Shown here one piece after another: positions 1-6,009 of a stretch of DNA of 6,992 nt. The first letter of the stretch is position 1, and every line of letters begins with the position of its first letter. The translations under genes were made by a program, and so were the position numbers. The notes under the pieces were generated by a model. The model was given only the letters and a program-made list of their open reading frames with translations. It was not told the origin of the DNA and made no database searches. This DNA comes from Nitrospinota bacterium. GTDB taxonomy: Bacteria > Nitrospinota > Nitrospinia > UBA9942. Location of the stretch: NCBI GenBank assembly GCA_016234205.1, contig JACRGN010000075.1:1-6992 (forward strand). The letters are read 5' to 3'.

Positions 1-1151
1 AATTTTATAATCTCCTCAGCAATCTTTACTGCCTCTTCTGAATTGTAAGGTATTGAGAGCATAATCAGCAAATCTGCAAAACCCATTACACCAAGCCCGA
101 TCTTTCTGTTTCCCTTTGACATTTTTTCAATTTGAGATAATGGATAGGTGGTGACATCAATCACATTATCAAGAAAATGCACAGCTTTATAAACAGTGGT
201 TTTTAGTTTTTCCCAATCAATCTCATAGGCTGGTGACTGGTGACTGGTGACTGGTGACTGCCTTTTCACCATCTTCGTCAGATTTATTGACCCAAGATTG
301 CAGGCTTCATAAGGCAACAGTGGTTGTTCGCCGCATGGGTTTGTTGATTCTATCTCACCGAGGTGTGATGTGGGATTATCCTTATTTATATGGTCAAGAA
401 AAAGTATGCCGGGTTCGCCACTCTTCCACGCCAATTGAACTATCCTTTCAAATACATCCTTTGCCTTTAGTTTTCCTGTTTTTTCTCCGTTCCTTGGATT
501 AATCAAATCATATTCAGAATCTGTCTCAATACAGTTCATGAAATTATCTGTGATTCCAACTGAGAGATTGAAATTGGTTAGTTCATGGGATATTGTCTTT
601 GCATCTATGAAGTCAATAATATCGGGGTGGTCAACTCTTAATACTCCCATATTTGCCCCTCTCCTTGCCCCCCCCTGTTTAATTACCTCTGTTGCCATAT
701 TAAAAACCCTCATAAATGATAAGGGTCCACTGGCTATCCCGCTTGTAGTGGAGACAATATCATTTTTGGGTCTCAGATGGCTAAAAGAAAATCCCGTTCC
801 CCCTCCTGTTTGATGTATAATTGCCGTATTCTTTACAGCCTCAAATATAGACTCAAGCGAGTCTTCCACAGGAAGGACAAAACATGCTGCAAGCTGCTGA
901 AGTTCCCTCCCTGCATTCATGAGTGTTGGTGAATTGGGTAAGAATTCAAGGGATGACATGAGCTCAAAAAAATCATCAGTAGTCTTTTTTATATTGGCAG
1001 AAGGATTGTAGAGTTTGTCTGCTGATGCTATATTTTCTGCTACCCTACAGAACATCTCCTCCGGTGTCTCAATTGCATTTCCCTTCTTATCTTTTTTGAG
1101 ATACCTTCTATTGAGGACTGTCAGGGCATTTTGTGTAAGCTCAATTGTCAT
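1..1151 (-). CDS. nrdJ: Adenosylcobalamin-dependent (class II) ribonucleoside-diphosphate reductase, N-terminal part; C-terminus beyond left edge
   Basis: Reduces ribonucleotides to deoxyribonucleotides in the cytoplasm with a cobalamin-generated thiyl radical, so it needs no oxygen. I translated 383 codons from the ATG at 1151-1149 to the window edge without a break. Visible motifs are the N-terminal LTQNALTVLNRRYL and TPEEMF segment, LPNSPTLMNAG (71-81), the probable redox cysteine C90 in AACFVLPV, HQTGGGTGFSFSHLRP (113-128), GGARRGANMG (160-169) and the active-site signature STNPCGEQPLLPYEACNLGS (269-288), with N271, C273 and E275 as the expected radical-site residues. No ATP-cone precedes the catalytic domain. 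The motif set fits the long B12-dependent family better than the NrdA family, but the C-terminus is missing. Residues 298-308 come from a 7-base tandem repeat in the DNA, in what looks like a loop before YEIDWEKL. There is no Shine-Dalgarno sequence. The gene is divergent from aguB. Confidence 0.9.
   Translation of the reverse strand, partial: MTIELTQNALTVLNRRYLKKDKKGNAIETPEEMFCRVAENIASADKLYNPSANIKKTTDDFFELMSSLEFLPNSPTLMNAGRELQQLAACFVLPVEDSLESIFEAVKNTAIIHQTGGGTGFSFSHLRPKNDIVSTTSGIASGPLSFMRVFNMATEVIKQGGARRGANMGVLRVDHPDIIDFIDAKTISHELTNFNLSVGITDNFMNCIETDSEYDLINPRNGEKTGKLKAKDVFERIVQLAWKSGEPGILFLDHINKDNPTSHLGEIESTNPCGEQPLLPYEACNLGSINLTKMVKRQSPVTSHQSPAYEIDWEKLKTTVYKAVHFLDNVIDVTTYPLSQIEKMSKGNRKIGLGVMGFADLLIMLSIPYNSEEAVKIAEEIIK
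231..260. repeat. Heptanucleotide tandem repeat inside the ribonucleotide reductase gene
   Basis: Four perfect copies of TGGTGAC (plus strand, 231-258) plus two further bases. Seven is not a multiple of three, so the array is read in all three phases and gives QSPVTSHQSPA in the protein. The frame is open on both sides, and the segment lies between GSINLTKMVK and YEIDWEKL. It is followed on the plus strand by TGCCTTTT, a sequence also found directly after a heptamer array in the helicase gene (5686-5693). Confidence 0.95.
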
Positions 1152-1157
1152 GCTAAT

Positions 1158-1187
1158 ATTATAACCTATGAAAGGGAAATTTATTGA
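1158..1187 (-). promoter_or_regulatory. Possible promoter of the ribonucleotide reductase gene, leaderless spacing
   Basis: A perfect TATAAT is read on the minus strand at 1163-1158 and ends six bases before the ATG at 1151. With usual spacing, transcription would begin at or next to the start codon. The -35 region is weak (TTTCAA-like, near 1182-1187) and overlaps the -35 of the opposing candidate promoter. Support is the -10 box and its position only. Confidence 0.4.
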
Positions 1188-1211
1188 AAAAAACTCTCTT
1201 TCTGTTACAAT
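1184..1211 (+). promoter_or_regulatory. Candidate sigma-70-type promoter for aguB
   Basis: TTGAAA at 1184-1189, a 16-base spacer, then TACAAT at 1206-1211 preceded by TGT (an extended -10 pattern). The predicted start of transcription is near 1218, giving a leader of about 140 bases that contains the hairpin at 1234-1325. An almost identical cassette lies at 3629-3656 in front of the helicase gene, which raises confidence that it is functional. Confidence 0.6.
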
Positions 1212-1233
1212 GAATAAAATTTAAAAAACTGCA

Positions 1234-1325
1234 AACCACAGAGGCACGGAGGCACAGAGAAGAAGAAAAATAAAAGATTAAATTATGCCTTTGTTTTTCT
1301 TCGTTTCTCTGTGTCCCTGTGGTTA
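1234..1325. repeat. Inverted-repeat element with 8-base units, in the aguB leader
   Basis: The left arm (1234-1270) starts AACCACAG and carries successive 8-base units CACAGAGG, CACGGAGG and CACAGAGA. The right arm (1294-1325) is its near complement, running from TTTTTCTTCG through TCTCTGTGTCCCTGTGGTT. The left arm has one extra unit. The centre is AT-rich. It would form a long imperfect hairpin in RNA or single-stranded DNA. No clear T-run follows, so it is not a textbook intrinsic terminator, and read-through or attenuation into aguB is possible. Confidence 0.85.
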
Positions 1326-1361
1326 AAATCAATTTCTTTGGATTAGATAAAACAATATCCT

Positions 1362-2231
1362 ATGAATCATCAGAAAAGTGAAGTTACAATAAGCCTCATA
1401 CAGACTGCTGTTGCCGATAACATCTCAGAGAATCTCCACAAAACCATAAAAGAGGTAAGAAGGGCTGCAAGAGAGGGGGCGCAGATTGTATGCCTTCAGG
1501 AATTGTTCAATACGGTCTATTTTCCACAATACGAAAAATGTGAGTCTGACAGGTTTGCAGAAACAATCCCAGGCAATACAACAGACATCTTCTCAAAACT
1601 ATCAAAGGAATTGGGTATTGTAATAATAGTCCCCATCTTTGAGAAGGCTTCAGATGGCGATTATTACAACTCTGCTGTTACAATAGATGCAGATGGCGGC
1701 ATACTCGGCGTGTATCGCAAGCTCCATATACCTTTTGACCCCCTGTTTTATGAAAAAAACTATTTTAAGGATGGTGACTTTGGATACAGGGTCTTCAAGA
1801 CAAGGTTTGCCTCAATAGGCACTCTCATCTGCTACGACCAGTGGTTTCCCGAGGCTGCAAGGATAAATGCCCTCATGGGTGCTGATATAATATTCTATCC
1901 TACCGCCATAGGCTGGATAGAGGGGCATCATTCTCAGGACGGAGACTGGCATAATGCATGGGAGACTATCCAGCGCGGACACGCAATAGCAAATGGTCTT
2001 CATGTCGCTGCTGTGAACAGGGTCGGAAAAGAAGAGAAACTGAATTTCTGGGGAGGCTCTTTTGTCTCTGATGCCTTTGGAAAGATAATTAAAAAGGCAA
2101 GCAATAACAACGAAGAGACACTAATCGTTAAGGTAGATTTGGGTTTAAACAGGAGGATCCGTGAAGGGTGGGGCTTCTTTAATAACAGGAGACCCGATAC
2201 ATACCAACCAATTTGTAAAAGCTTTAAATAA
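1362..2231 (+). CDS. aguB: N-carbamoylputrescine amidase
   Basis: Hydrolyses N-carbamoylputrescine to putrescine, CO2 and ammonia, the second step of the agmatine route to polyamines; cytosolic. The 289-residue protein is a full-length member of the nitrilase (C-N hydrolase) superfamily. The Glu-Lys-Cys triad is visible: E47 in CLQELFNT, K120 in VYRKLHIP and C157 in LICYDQWFPEAA. The neighbouring sequences DPLFYEKNYF and ADIIFYPTAIGWIEGHH are typical of the carbamoylputrescine subgroup, and aguA lies next downstream, which supports the substrate. The start is followed directly by the usual first strand (VTISLIQTAVADN). No Shine-Dalgarno sequence is seen before the ATG. aguA follows after 206 bases of repeat DNA, so the two are either co-transcribed through that element or separately expressed. 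Confidence 0.93.
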   Translation: MNHQKSEVTISLIQTAVADNISENLHKTIKEVRRAAREGAQIVCLQELFNTVYFPQYEKCESDRFAETIPGNTTDIFSKLSKELGIVIIVPIFEKASDGDYYNSAVTIDADGGILGVYRKLHIPFDPLFYEKNYFKDGDFGYRVFKTRFASIGTLICYDQWFPEAARINALMGADIIFYPTAIGWIEGHHSQDGDWHNAWETIQRGHAIANGLHVAAVNRVGKEEKLNFWGGSFVSDAFGKIIKKASNNNEETLIVKVDLGLNRRIREGWGFFNNRRPDTYQPICKSFK

Positions 2232-2437
2232 TGAACAAAAACATTATTTTAACCACTGAGACACTGAGGCACTGAGGGGGCAGAGAAAGACAAAAAACAA
2301 AGACACTGAAAGACACAGATAAATTATGATTGGCACAGAAAAAAGTATAACTAATCAGTGTCCATCTGTGTCAAAAAATTCAGTTTTTTCCTCTGTGTCT
2401 CCGTGCCTCTGCGGCTAATTTTTATAATTTTCTATAC
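2231..2437. repeat. Nested inverted-repeat element filling the aguB-aguA gap
   Basis: The outer left arm (2250-2290) carries 8-base units CACTGAGA, CACTGAGG, CACTGAGG; the outer right arm (2387-2416) is its near complement (CCTCTGTGTCTCCGTGCCTC). Inside lies a second inverted pair with about 10-base spacing: GACACTGAAAGACACAGAT at 2302-2320 against TCAGTGTCCATCTGTGTCA at 2355-2373. The element begins with ATGAACAAAAAC at the aguB stop codon and ends in a TTTTATAATTTTC stretch just before the aguA start. The element after the helicase gene has the same borders (5843-5966). It may fold into a long stem with an internal hairpin. Confidence 0.85.
2423..2428 (+). promoter_or_regulatory. TATAAT box just upstream of aguA
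   Basis: A perfect TATAAT ends nine bases before the aguA ATG at 2438, the same spacing as the -10 box and ATG of the helicase gene. No convincing -35 hexamer is present; the expected position lies in the right arm of the repeat element. The same TTTTATAATTTYC string follows the arms at 3605-3617 and 5946-5958, so it may be a fixed part of the element, and the promoter role is uncertain. Confidence 0.3.
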
Positions 2438-3514
2438 ATGAACAAACTAATTTCAAATACTACACCTTCAAAATTAGGTTATTATATGCCTGCTGAATGG
2501 GAGAGGCATGATGCTATATGGCTCTCATGGCCCCATGACCCCATAACCTTCCCTGACAGGGTTGAAAAGGCAGAGAGTGCCTATGTTGAGATAATACATG
2601 CAATACTGGACAGCGAAAATGTAAATCTTTTTGTAACAGATGATGCAATGAAGAAAAGGGCTGAAAGGCTTTTAAAAAAGGGCGGAGTAAATTCAGACAG
2701 TATTATATTTCATAAATATGATTATGCTGATGTATGGTTCAGGGATTATGGCCCAATCTTTTTGATAAACAAAAATAGCGGAAGCATTGCAATGACACAC
2801 TGGATATTCAATGCATGGGGCGGGAAATATGAAACACTGATGAAAGATACCAATATCCCTGAATTTATAAATGAGAAGATGAGTCTCCCATATTTTAAGC
2901 CCGGCATTGTCCTTGAGGGGGGCTCAATAGATGTGAACGGGAGAGGGACACTCCTCACAACAGAGCAGTGTCTGCTTAATAAAAACAGGAATCCAAATCT
3001 AACTAAAAGTGAGATAGAGGGTTATTTAAAGGAGTATATAGGTGTAACTAACATCATATGGCTTAAGAATGGTATAGAGGGGGATGATACAGACGGTCAT
3101 ATTGACGACATAGCAAGATTTGTGAATCCTGAAACTGTCCTCTGTGTCTATGAAGAAGACAAGAACGATGAGAACCACCCTATACTCCATGAGAATTATG
3201 AAATACTTCTAAACTCAAAGAACAACGAAGGCAACAGATTAAATGTCATTAAATTGCCCACTCCGGGATATATCGGGGATGAAGAAGGGAGGCTGCCGGC
3301 AAGCTATGCAAACTTTTACATAGGTAATAAAGCTGTGCTGGTCCCTGTCTTTGGTCATAAGAATGATAAACGGGCTTTGGAGATTATCCAGAGACAGTTT
3401 CCGAATCGCAGGGTTATAGGGATAGACTCTTCAAACCTTGTCTATGGGCTTGGAACCATTCACTGCATAAGCCAGCAGCAGCCAAGCACAAACCGAACAA
3501 AAGAAAAAGATTAA
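2438..3514 (+). CDS. aguA: Agmatine deiminase
   Basis: Converts agmatine to N-carbamoylputrescine and ammonia, supplying AguB; cytosolic. The 358 residues match the usual length of the peptidylarginine deiminase-like (PPAD/AguA) family. Diagnostic motifs in order: MPAEWERHDAIWLSWPHD (17-34), DVWFRDYGPIF (98-108), EGGSIDVNGRGTLLTTEQCL (160-179), DDTDGHIDDIARF (216-228) with the catalytic His221, LPASYANFYI (286-295) and the nucleophile Cys343 in GLGTIHCISQQQP (337-349). WFRDYGP and DGHIDD favour agmatine over free arginine deiminase. The start precedes the conserved N-terminus by about 15 residues, as is normal. No Shine-Dalgarno sequence is present. The last residues after QQQP (TNRTKEKD) are encoded largely by the left arm of the downstream inverted repeat, so the C-terminal tail seems to derive from repeat DNA. 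Confidence 0.95.
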   Translation: MNKLISNTTPSKLGYYMPAEWERHDAIWLSWPHDPITFPDRVEKAESAYVEIIHAILDSENVNLFVTDDAMKKRAERLLKKGGVNSDSIIFHKYDYADVWFRDYGPIFLINKNSGSIAMTHWIFNAWGGKYETLMKDTNIPEFINEKMSLPYFKPGIVLEGGSIDVNGRGTLLTTEQCLLNKNRNPNLTKSEIEGYLKEYIGVTNIIWLKNGIEGDDTDGHIDDIARFVNPETVLCVYEEDKNDENHPILHENYEILLNSKNNEGNRLNVIKLPTPGYIGDEEGRLPASYANFYIGNKAVLVPVFGHKNDKRALEIIQRQFPNRRVIGIDSSNLVYGLGTIHCISQQQPSTNRTKEKD

Positions 3515-3630
3515 GGAGAAATGGGGAAATTAGGGAAAAGGGGGAAATATTTTTAAAATAATTTTTTTTCCATTTCTCCTCATCTCACCCTTTCTCCTTA
3601 TGTCTTTTATAATTTCCTAATTGTTCGGTT
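3491..3630. repeat. Inverted-repeat element overlapping the aguA 3' end
   Basis: The outer ends AACCGAACAA (3491-3500) and TTGTTCGGTT (3621-3630) are perfect 10-base complements. Inside, a purine-rich left arm of degenerate GGGGAAAT-like units (3505-3548) faces a pyrimidine-rich right arm (3570-3607), the best block being TAAGGAGAAA (3512-3521) against TTTCTCCTTA (3591-3600). The centre holds T- and A-runs. The aguA stop (3512-3514) lies in the left arm. The right end overlaps by two bases the TTGAAA box of the helicase promoter. It could terminate or stabilise the aguA transcript. Confidence 0.85.
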
Positions 3631-3656
3631 GAAAAAAACTATCTTTCTGTTAAAAT
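3629..3656 (+). promoter_or_regulatory. Candidate sigma-70-type promoter for the uvrD/pcrA gene
   Basis: TTGAAA at 3629-3634, a 16-base spacer, and TAAAAT at 3651-3656 preceded by TGT. Apart from two substitutions it copies the cassette at 1184-1211. The ATG at 3666 begins only nine bases after the -10 box, so the transcript would start within a few bases of the start codon and be leaderless or nearly so. Confidence 0.6.
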
Positions 3657-3665
3657 GAATCAACG

Positions 3666-5846
3666 ATGCAAATCTACAACGAATTAAATCCCCAGCAAAG
3701 AGAGGCAGTTGAGCACACAGAAGGTCCCCTCCTGATATTGGCAGGTGCAGGGTCAGGGAAGACAAAGGTCATTACCCACCGTATCTCCTATCTGATTAAT
3801 AAAGGCCACGCATCTCCTGAAAATATCCTTGCCCTCACATTTACAAACAAGGCAGCAGATGAAATGAGGAACAGGGTGGAGAAGATTATCAGCTTAAACG
3901 GTTTAAACAGTTTAAGCGGTTGTTGGATCAGCACATTCCACTCTGCCTGTGTCCGGATACTCCGCAGGGATATTGATAAACTTGGATTCGGGAGAGATTT
4001 TGTCATATATGATGCGAATGACAGTCTTTCATTACTGAAAGGCTGCATGAAGGAACTCAATATATCCGATGACCTCTATCCGCCAAAATCAATAGCTGGG
4101 AGGATTAGTAATTTAAAAAATGAGCTTATAGAAAAGGTGCAAAATCCTGAAGACAGGACAGAGGAGATTATAGGAAGTATTTATGCACTTTATCAAAAGA
4201 GGTTGAAGGAAAACAACGCCCTTGATTTTGACGACCTCTTGATGAAGGCACTGTTACTGCTTGAGAGTGTACCTGATGTTTTTAAAAATTATAAAGACCG
4301 TTTCAAGTATCTGATGGTTGATGAATATCAGGATACAAATTATGCCCAGTACAGACTTGTCCAGATTTTATCGTCAGGACACAGGAATATCTGTGTCGTG
4401 GGTGATGACGACCAGTGTATCTATCAGTGGAGGGGCGCCACCATAAAAAATATTATGGAGTTTGAGAGGGATTATCCTGATACGAAGGTGGTAAAGCTTG
4501 AAGAGAACTACCGTTCCACACAGAATATTTTAGATGCTGCATGGGCTGTTGTCAGCAGAAATCTTTATAGAAAAGAAAAGAAACTCTGGACTAAAAAGAG
4601 CGGCGGGGAAAAGATATTTTACCATCGCGCCTCAAGTGAAATTGATGAGGCGGATTTTATTACATCAAAGATAAAAGAACTTTGCCGGGAGGGCAGAATT
4701 TTATATAGTGATGTTGCTATATTTTACAGGACAAATGCCCAGTCAAGGGTTTTAGAAGACTCTCTCAGGAGGGTGGGCATACCATACAAAATCTACGGCG
4801 GGTTGAAATTTTTTGAGAGGAAAGAGGTAAAGGATATACTATGCTATCTCAGGATAGCTATAAATCCCGGCGATTCCATCAGCTTGAAGAGGATAGTTAA
4901 TGTTCCTGTGCGGGGGATAGGAAATGCAACTGTTGAAAAGATTCTTGATTATGCAAAGTCTAAGGGTATCAATCCTGTAGAGGTTATTAAAGAATTAGGG
5001 GTTCAAGGGTTCAAGGGTTCAAGGGGGCAGGGAATAGAGGCTTTTTATAATATCATAAAGAAACTTGAGGCCATTGTTATGACTGATAATGTTTCTATGG
5101 TGATTGAAAAGACGCTTGAGATAAGCGGCTATCTGGAGGCACTGAAGAATGAGAAGACTGATGAGGCAGAGGATAGAATAGAAAACTTAAAAGAGTTGAT
5201 TACTGCTGCAAAGGAGTATGAAGAGTGGACGGGGGATAAGAGTATTGCAGGATTCCTTGACCGGGCTGCCCTAATTTCAGATGCCGATGCCGTCTCTGAT
5301 ACGAGCGGTTCTGTATCGTTAATGACACTCCATATATCAAAGGGGCTTGAGTTTCCTGCTGTCTTTATAACAGGTTTGGAAGGGCGTATATTCCCGCATA
5401 TAAAATCCATAGGCAGCGAGAAGGAGATGGAAGAGGAGAGGAGGCTCTGTTATGTGGGGATAACCAGAGCTAAGGAGAGGCTCTTTCTTACAAATGCAGA
5501 GAGGAGAAGAATATACGGACAGGAGATGTACAATCCCCCCTCGGAGTTTATAGATGATATTCCAGGAGAATTAATAAGAAAGTGGCCAGTGGTCAGTGAT
5601 CAGTGGTCAAAAGGCAGAAACAAAATGCTTCAGGCTCATGACCCAGTCTGTACTACTCATCACTCATCACTCACCACTCATCACTTGCCTTTTGCCGTTG
5701 GTTCAAAAATCACACATCCTCAATTTGGCAGTGGGGTTGTTCTGCAAAAGGAGGGTTCGGGAGAAAATGAAAAACTTACAATCTTTTTCAGAAATGCAGG
5801 TAAAAAGAAACTTGCTTTAAAATATACGCATTTAAAGTCTGTATGA
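3666..5846 (+). CDS. uvrD: ATP-dependent 3'-5' DNA helicase UvrD/PcrA (superfamily 1)
   Basis: Unwinds DNA in nucleotide excision and mismatch repair and at blocked replication forks. All SF1A motifs are visible: Q motif LNPQQREAV (7-15), Walker A AGAGSGKT (26-33), Ia ALTFTNKAADEM (56-67), Ib WISTFHSACVRILRRD (87-102), DEYQD (219-223), III GDDDQCIYQWRGA (246-258), IV NYRST (281-285), V TLHISKGLEF (554-563) and VI YVGITRAKERL (596-606). The C-terminus (residues 678-726, SKITHPQFGSGVV onward) resembles the Tudor-like module of PcrA/UvrD that contacts RNA polymerase. The length of 726 is normal. Three stretches are encoded by short tandem repeats: residues 76-85, 445-454 and about 639-676, the last in the linker before the C-terminal module. 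No Shine-Dalgarno sequence is present, and a promoter candidate abuts the ATG. It could equally be named pcrA. Confidence 0.95.
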   Translation: MQIYNELNPQQREAVEHTEGPLLILAGAGSGKTKVITHRISYLINKGHASPENILALTFTNKAADEMRNRVEKIISLNGLNSLSGCWISTFHSACVRILRRDIDKLGFGRDFVIYDANDSLSLLKGCMKELNISDDLYPPKSIAGRISNLKNELIEKVQNPEDRTEEIIGSIYALYQKRLKENNALDFDDLLMKALLLLESVPDVFKNYKDRFKYLMVDEYQDTNYAQYRLVQILSSGHRNICVVGDDDQCIYQWRGATIKNIMEFERDYPDTKVVKLEENYRSTQNILDAAWAVVSRNLYRKEKKLWTKKSGGEKIFYHRASSEIDEADFITSKIKELCREGRILYSDVAIFYRTNAQSRVLEDSLRRVGIPYKIYGGLKFFERKEVKDILCYLRIAINPGDSISLKRIVNVPVRGIGNATVEKILDYAKSKGINPVEVIKELGVQGFKGSRGQGIEAFYNIIKKLEAIVMTDNVSMVIEKTLEISGYLEALKNEKTDEAEDRIENLKELITAAKEYEEWTGDKSIAGFLDRAALISDADAVSDTSGSVSLMTLHISKGLEFPAVFITGLEGRIFPHIKSIGSEKEMEEERRLCYVGITRAKERLFLTNAERRRIYGQEMYNPPSEFIDDIPGELIRKWPVVSDQWSKGRNKMLQAHDPVCTTHHSSLTTHHLPFAVGSKITHPQFGSGVVLQKEGSGENEKLTIFFRNAGKKKLALKYTHLKSV
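3892..3918. repeat. Nine-base tandem repeat in the helicase gene
   Basis: Three copies with few differences: GCTTAAACG, GTTTAAACA, GTTTAAGCG. The block is also an inverted repeat (CTTAAAC against GTTTAAG around GTTTAAAC). It encodes LNGLNSLSG, between helicase motifs Ia and Ib, just before WISTFHS, where family members vary in length. Confidence 0.85.
4998..5027. repeat. Eight-base tandem repeat in the helicase gene
   Basis: About three and a half copies of TTCAAGGG. They encode VQGFKGSRG, in the 2B-domain region before a helix starting IEAFYNIIKKL. The reading frame is maintained even though the unit is not a multiple of three. Confidence 0.9.
5582..5694. repeat. Paired heptamer arrays in the linker region of the helicase gene
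   Basis: The first array (5587-5608) has units CAGTGGT, CAGTGAT, CAGTGGT and runs into CAAAAGGCA (5608-5616). The second (5654-5685) has ACTCATC, ACTCATC, ACTCACC, ACTCATC and runs into TGCCTTTTG (5686-5694), the perfect complement of CAAAAGGCA. The heptamers of the two arrays are also largely complementary (CAGTGAT against ATCACTC). The order array-flank-array-flank means that the arrays and the flanking nonamers cannot all pair in one simple hairpin. The region encodes a low-complexity linker, residues about 639-676, rich in S, T and H. Confidence 0.85.
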
Positions 5847-5966
5847 ACAAAAACTTAATGAAACCACAGATGGACACGGATAAACACAGATAAAAACTTT
5901 TTTTCTTTATTCTATCAGTGTTCATCTGTGTTTACCTGTGGTTAATTTTATAATTTCCATACATCA
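5843..5966. repeat. Inverted-repeat element with 10-base units between convergent genes; possible two-way terminator
   Basis: The left arm (5862-5892) has units CACAGATGGA, CACGGATAAA, CACAGATAAA. The right arm (5916-5943) is the near complement, ending TTTACCTGTGGTT. The loop is T-rich (5898-5907), with A-rich DNA on the left side. It lies in the convergent gap between the helicase gene and rnc, where a bidirectional terminator would be useful. Its borders (ATGAACAAAAAC at 5843-5854, TTTTATAATTTCC followed by ATACAT) match those of the aguB-aguA element. Downstream to 6009 I see nothing else. Confidence 0.85.
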
Positions 5967-6009
5967 AGAAATAAGAAAAAATCTTGCCTCTTACATCTTG
6001 TTTTTTGAA

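Noticed and set aside
231..260. CRISPR-like array
   Set aside because: The units are 7 bases with no spacers and lie inside an intact reading frame; there is no cas gene nearby.
254..813. Two plus-strand open frames of 82 and 91 codons
   Set aside because: They are antisense to the ribonucleotide reductase, whose conserved motifs run continuously across the region on the minus strand.
1..1151. Pseudogene caused by the heptamer repeat in the reductase
   Set aside because: The frame is open across the repeat and conserved sequence resumes directly afterwards.
1234..1325. Canonical intrinsic terminator or known riboswitch in the aguB leader
   Set aside because: No T-run follows the right arm and the stem is a repeat-built imperfect hairpin of the same kind as in the other gaps.
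2438..3514. Arginine deiminase as the function
   Set aside because: WFRDYGP, DGHIDD and GLGTIHCISQQQP are agmatine deiminase motifs, and the amidase for its product is next door.
3491..3630. Insertion-sequence remnant with terminal inverted repeats
   Set aside because: The 10-base perfect ends resemble terminal repeats, but there is no transposase sequence and the complementarity continues through the interior, as in the other hairpin elements.
5596..5820. A 74-codon plus-strand frame near the end of the helicase gene
   Set aside because: It lies in another frame of the helicase and is mostly translated heptamer repeat.
5862..5943. Small structured RNA gene or riboswitch
   Set aside because: The structure comes from simple 10-base units with complementary arms, lies between convergent 3' ends, and matches no known RNA class I can recognise.
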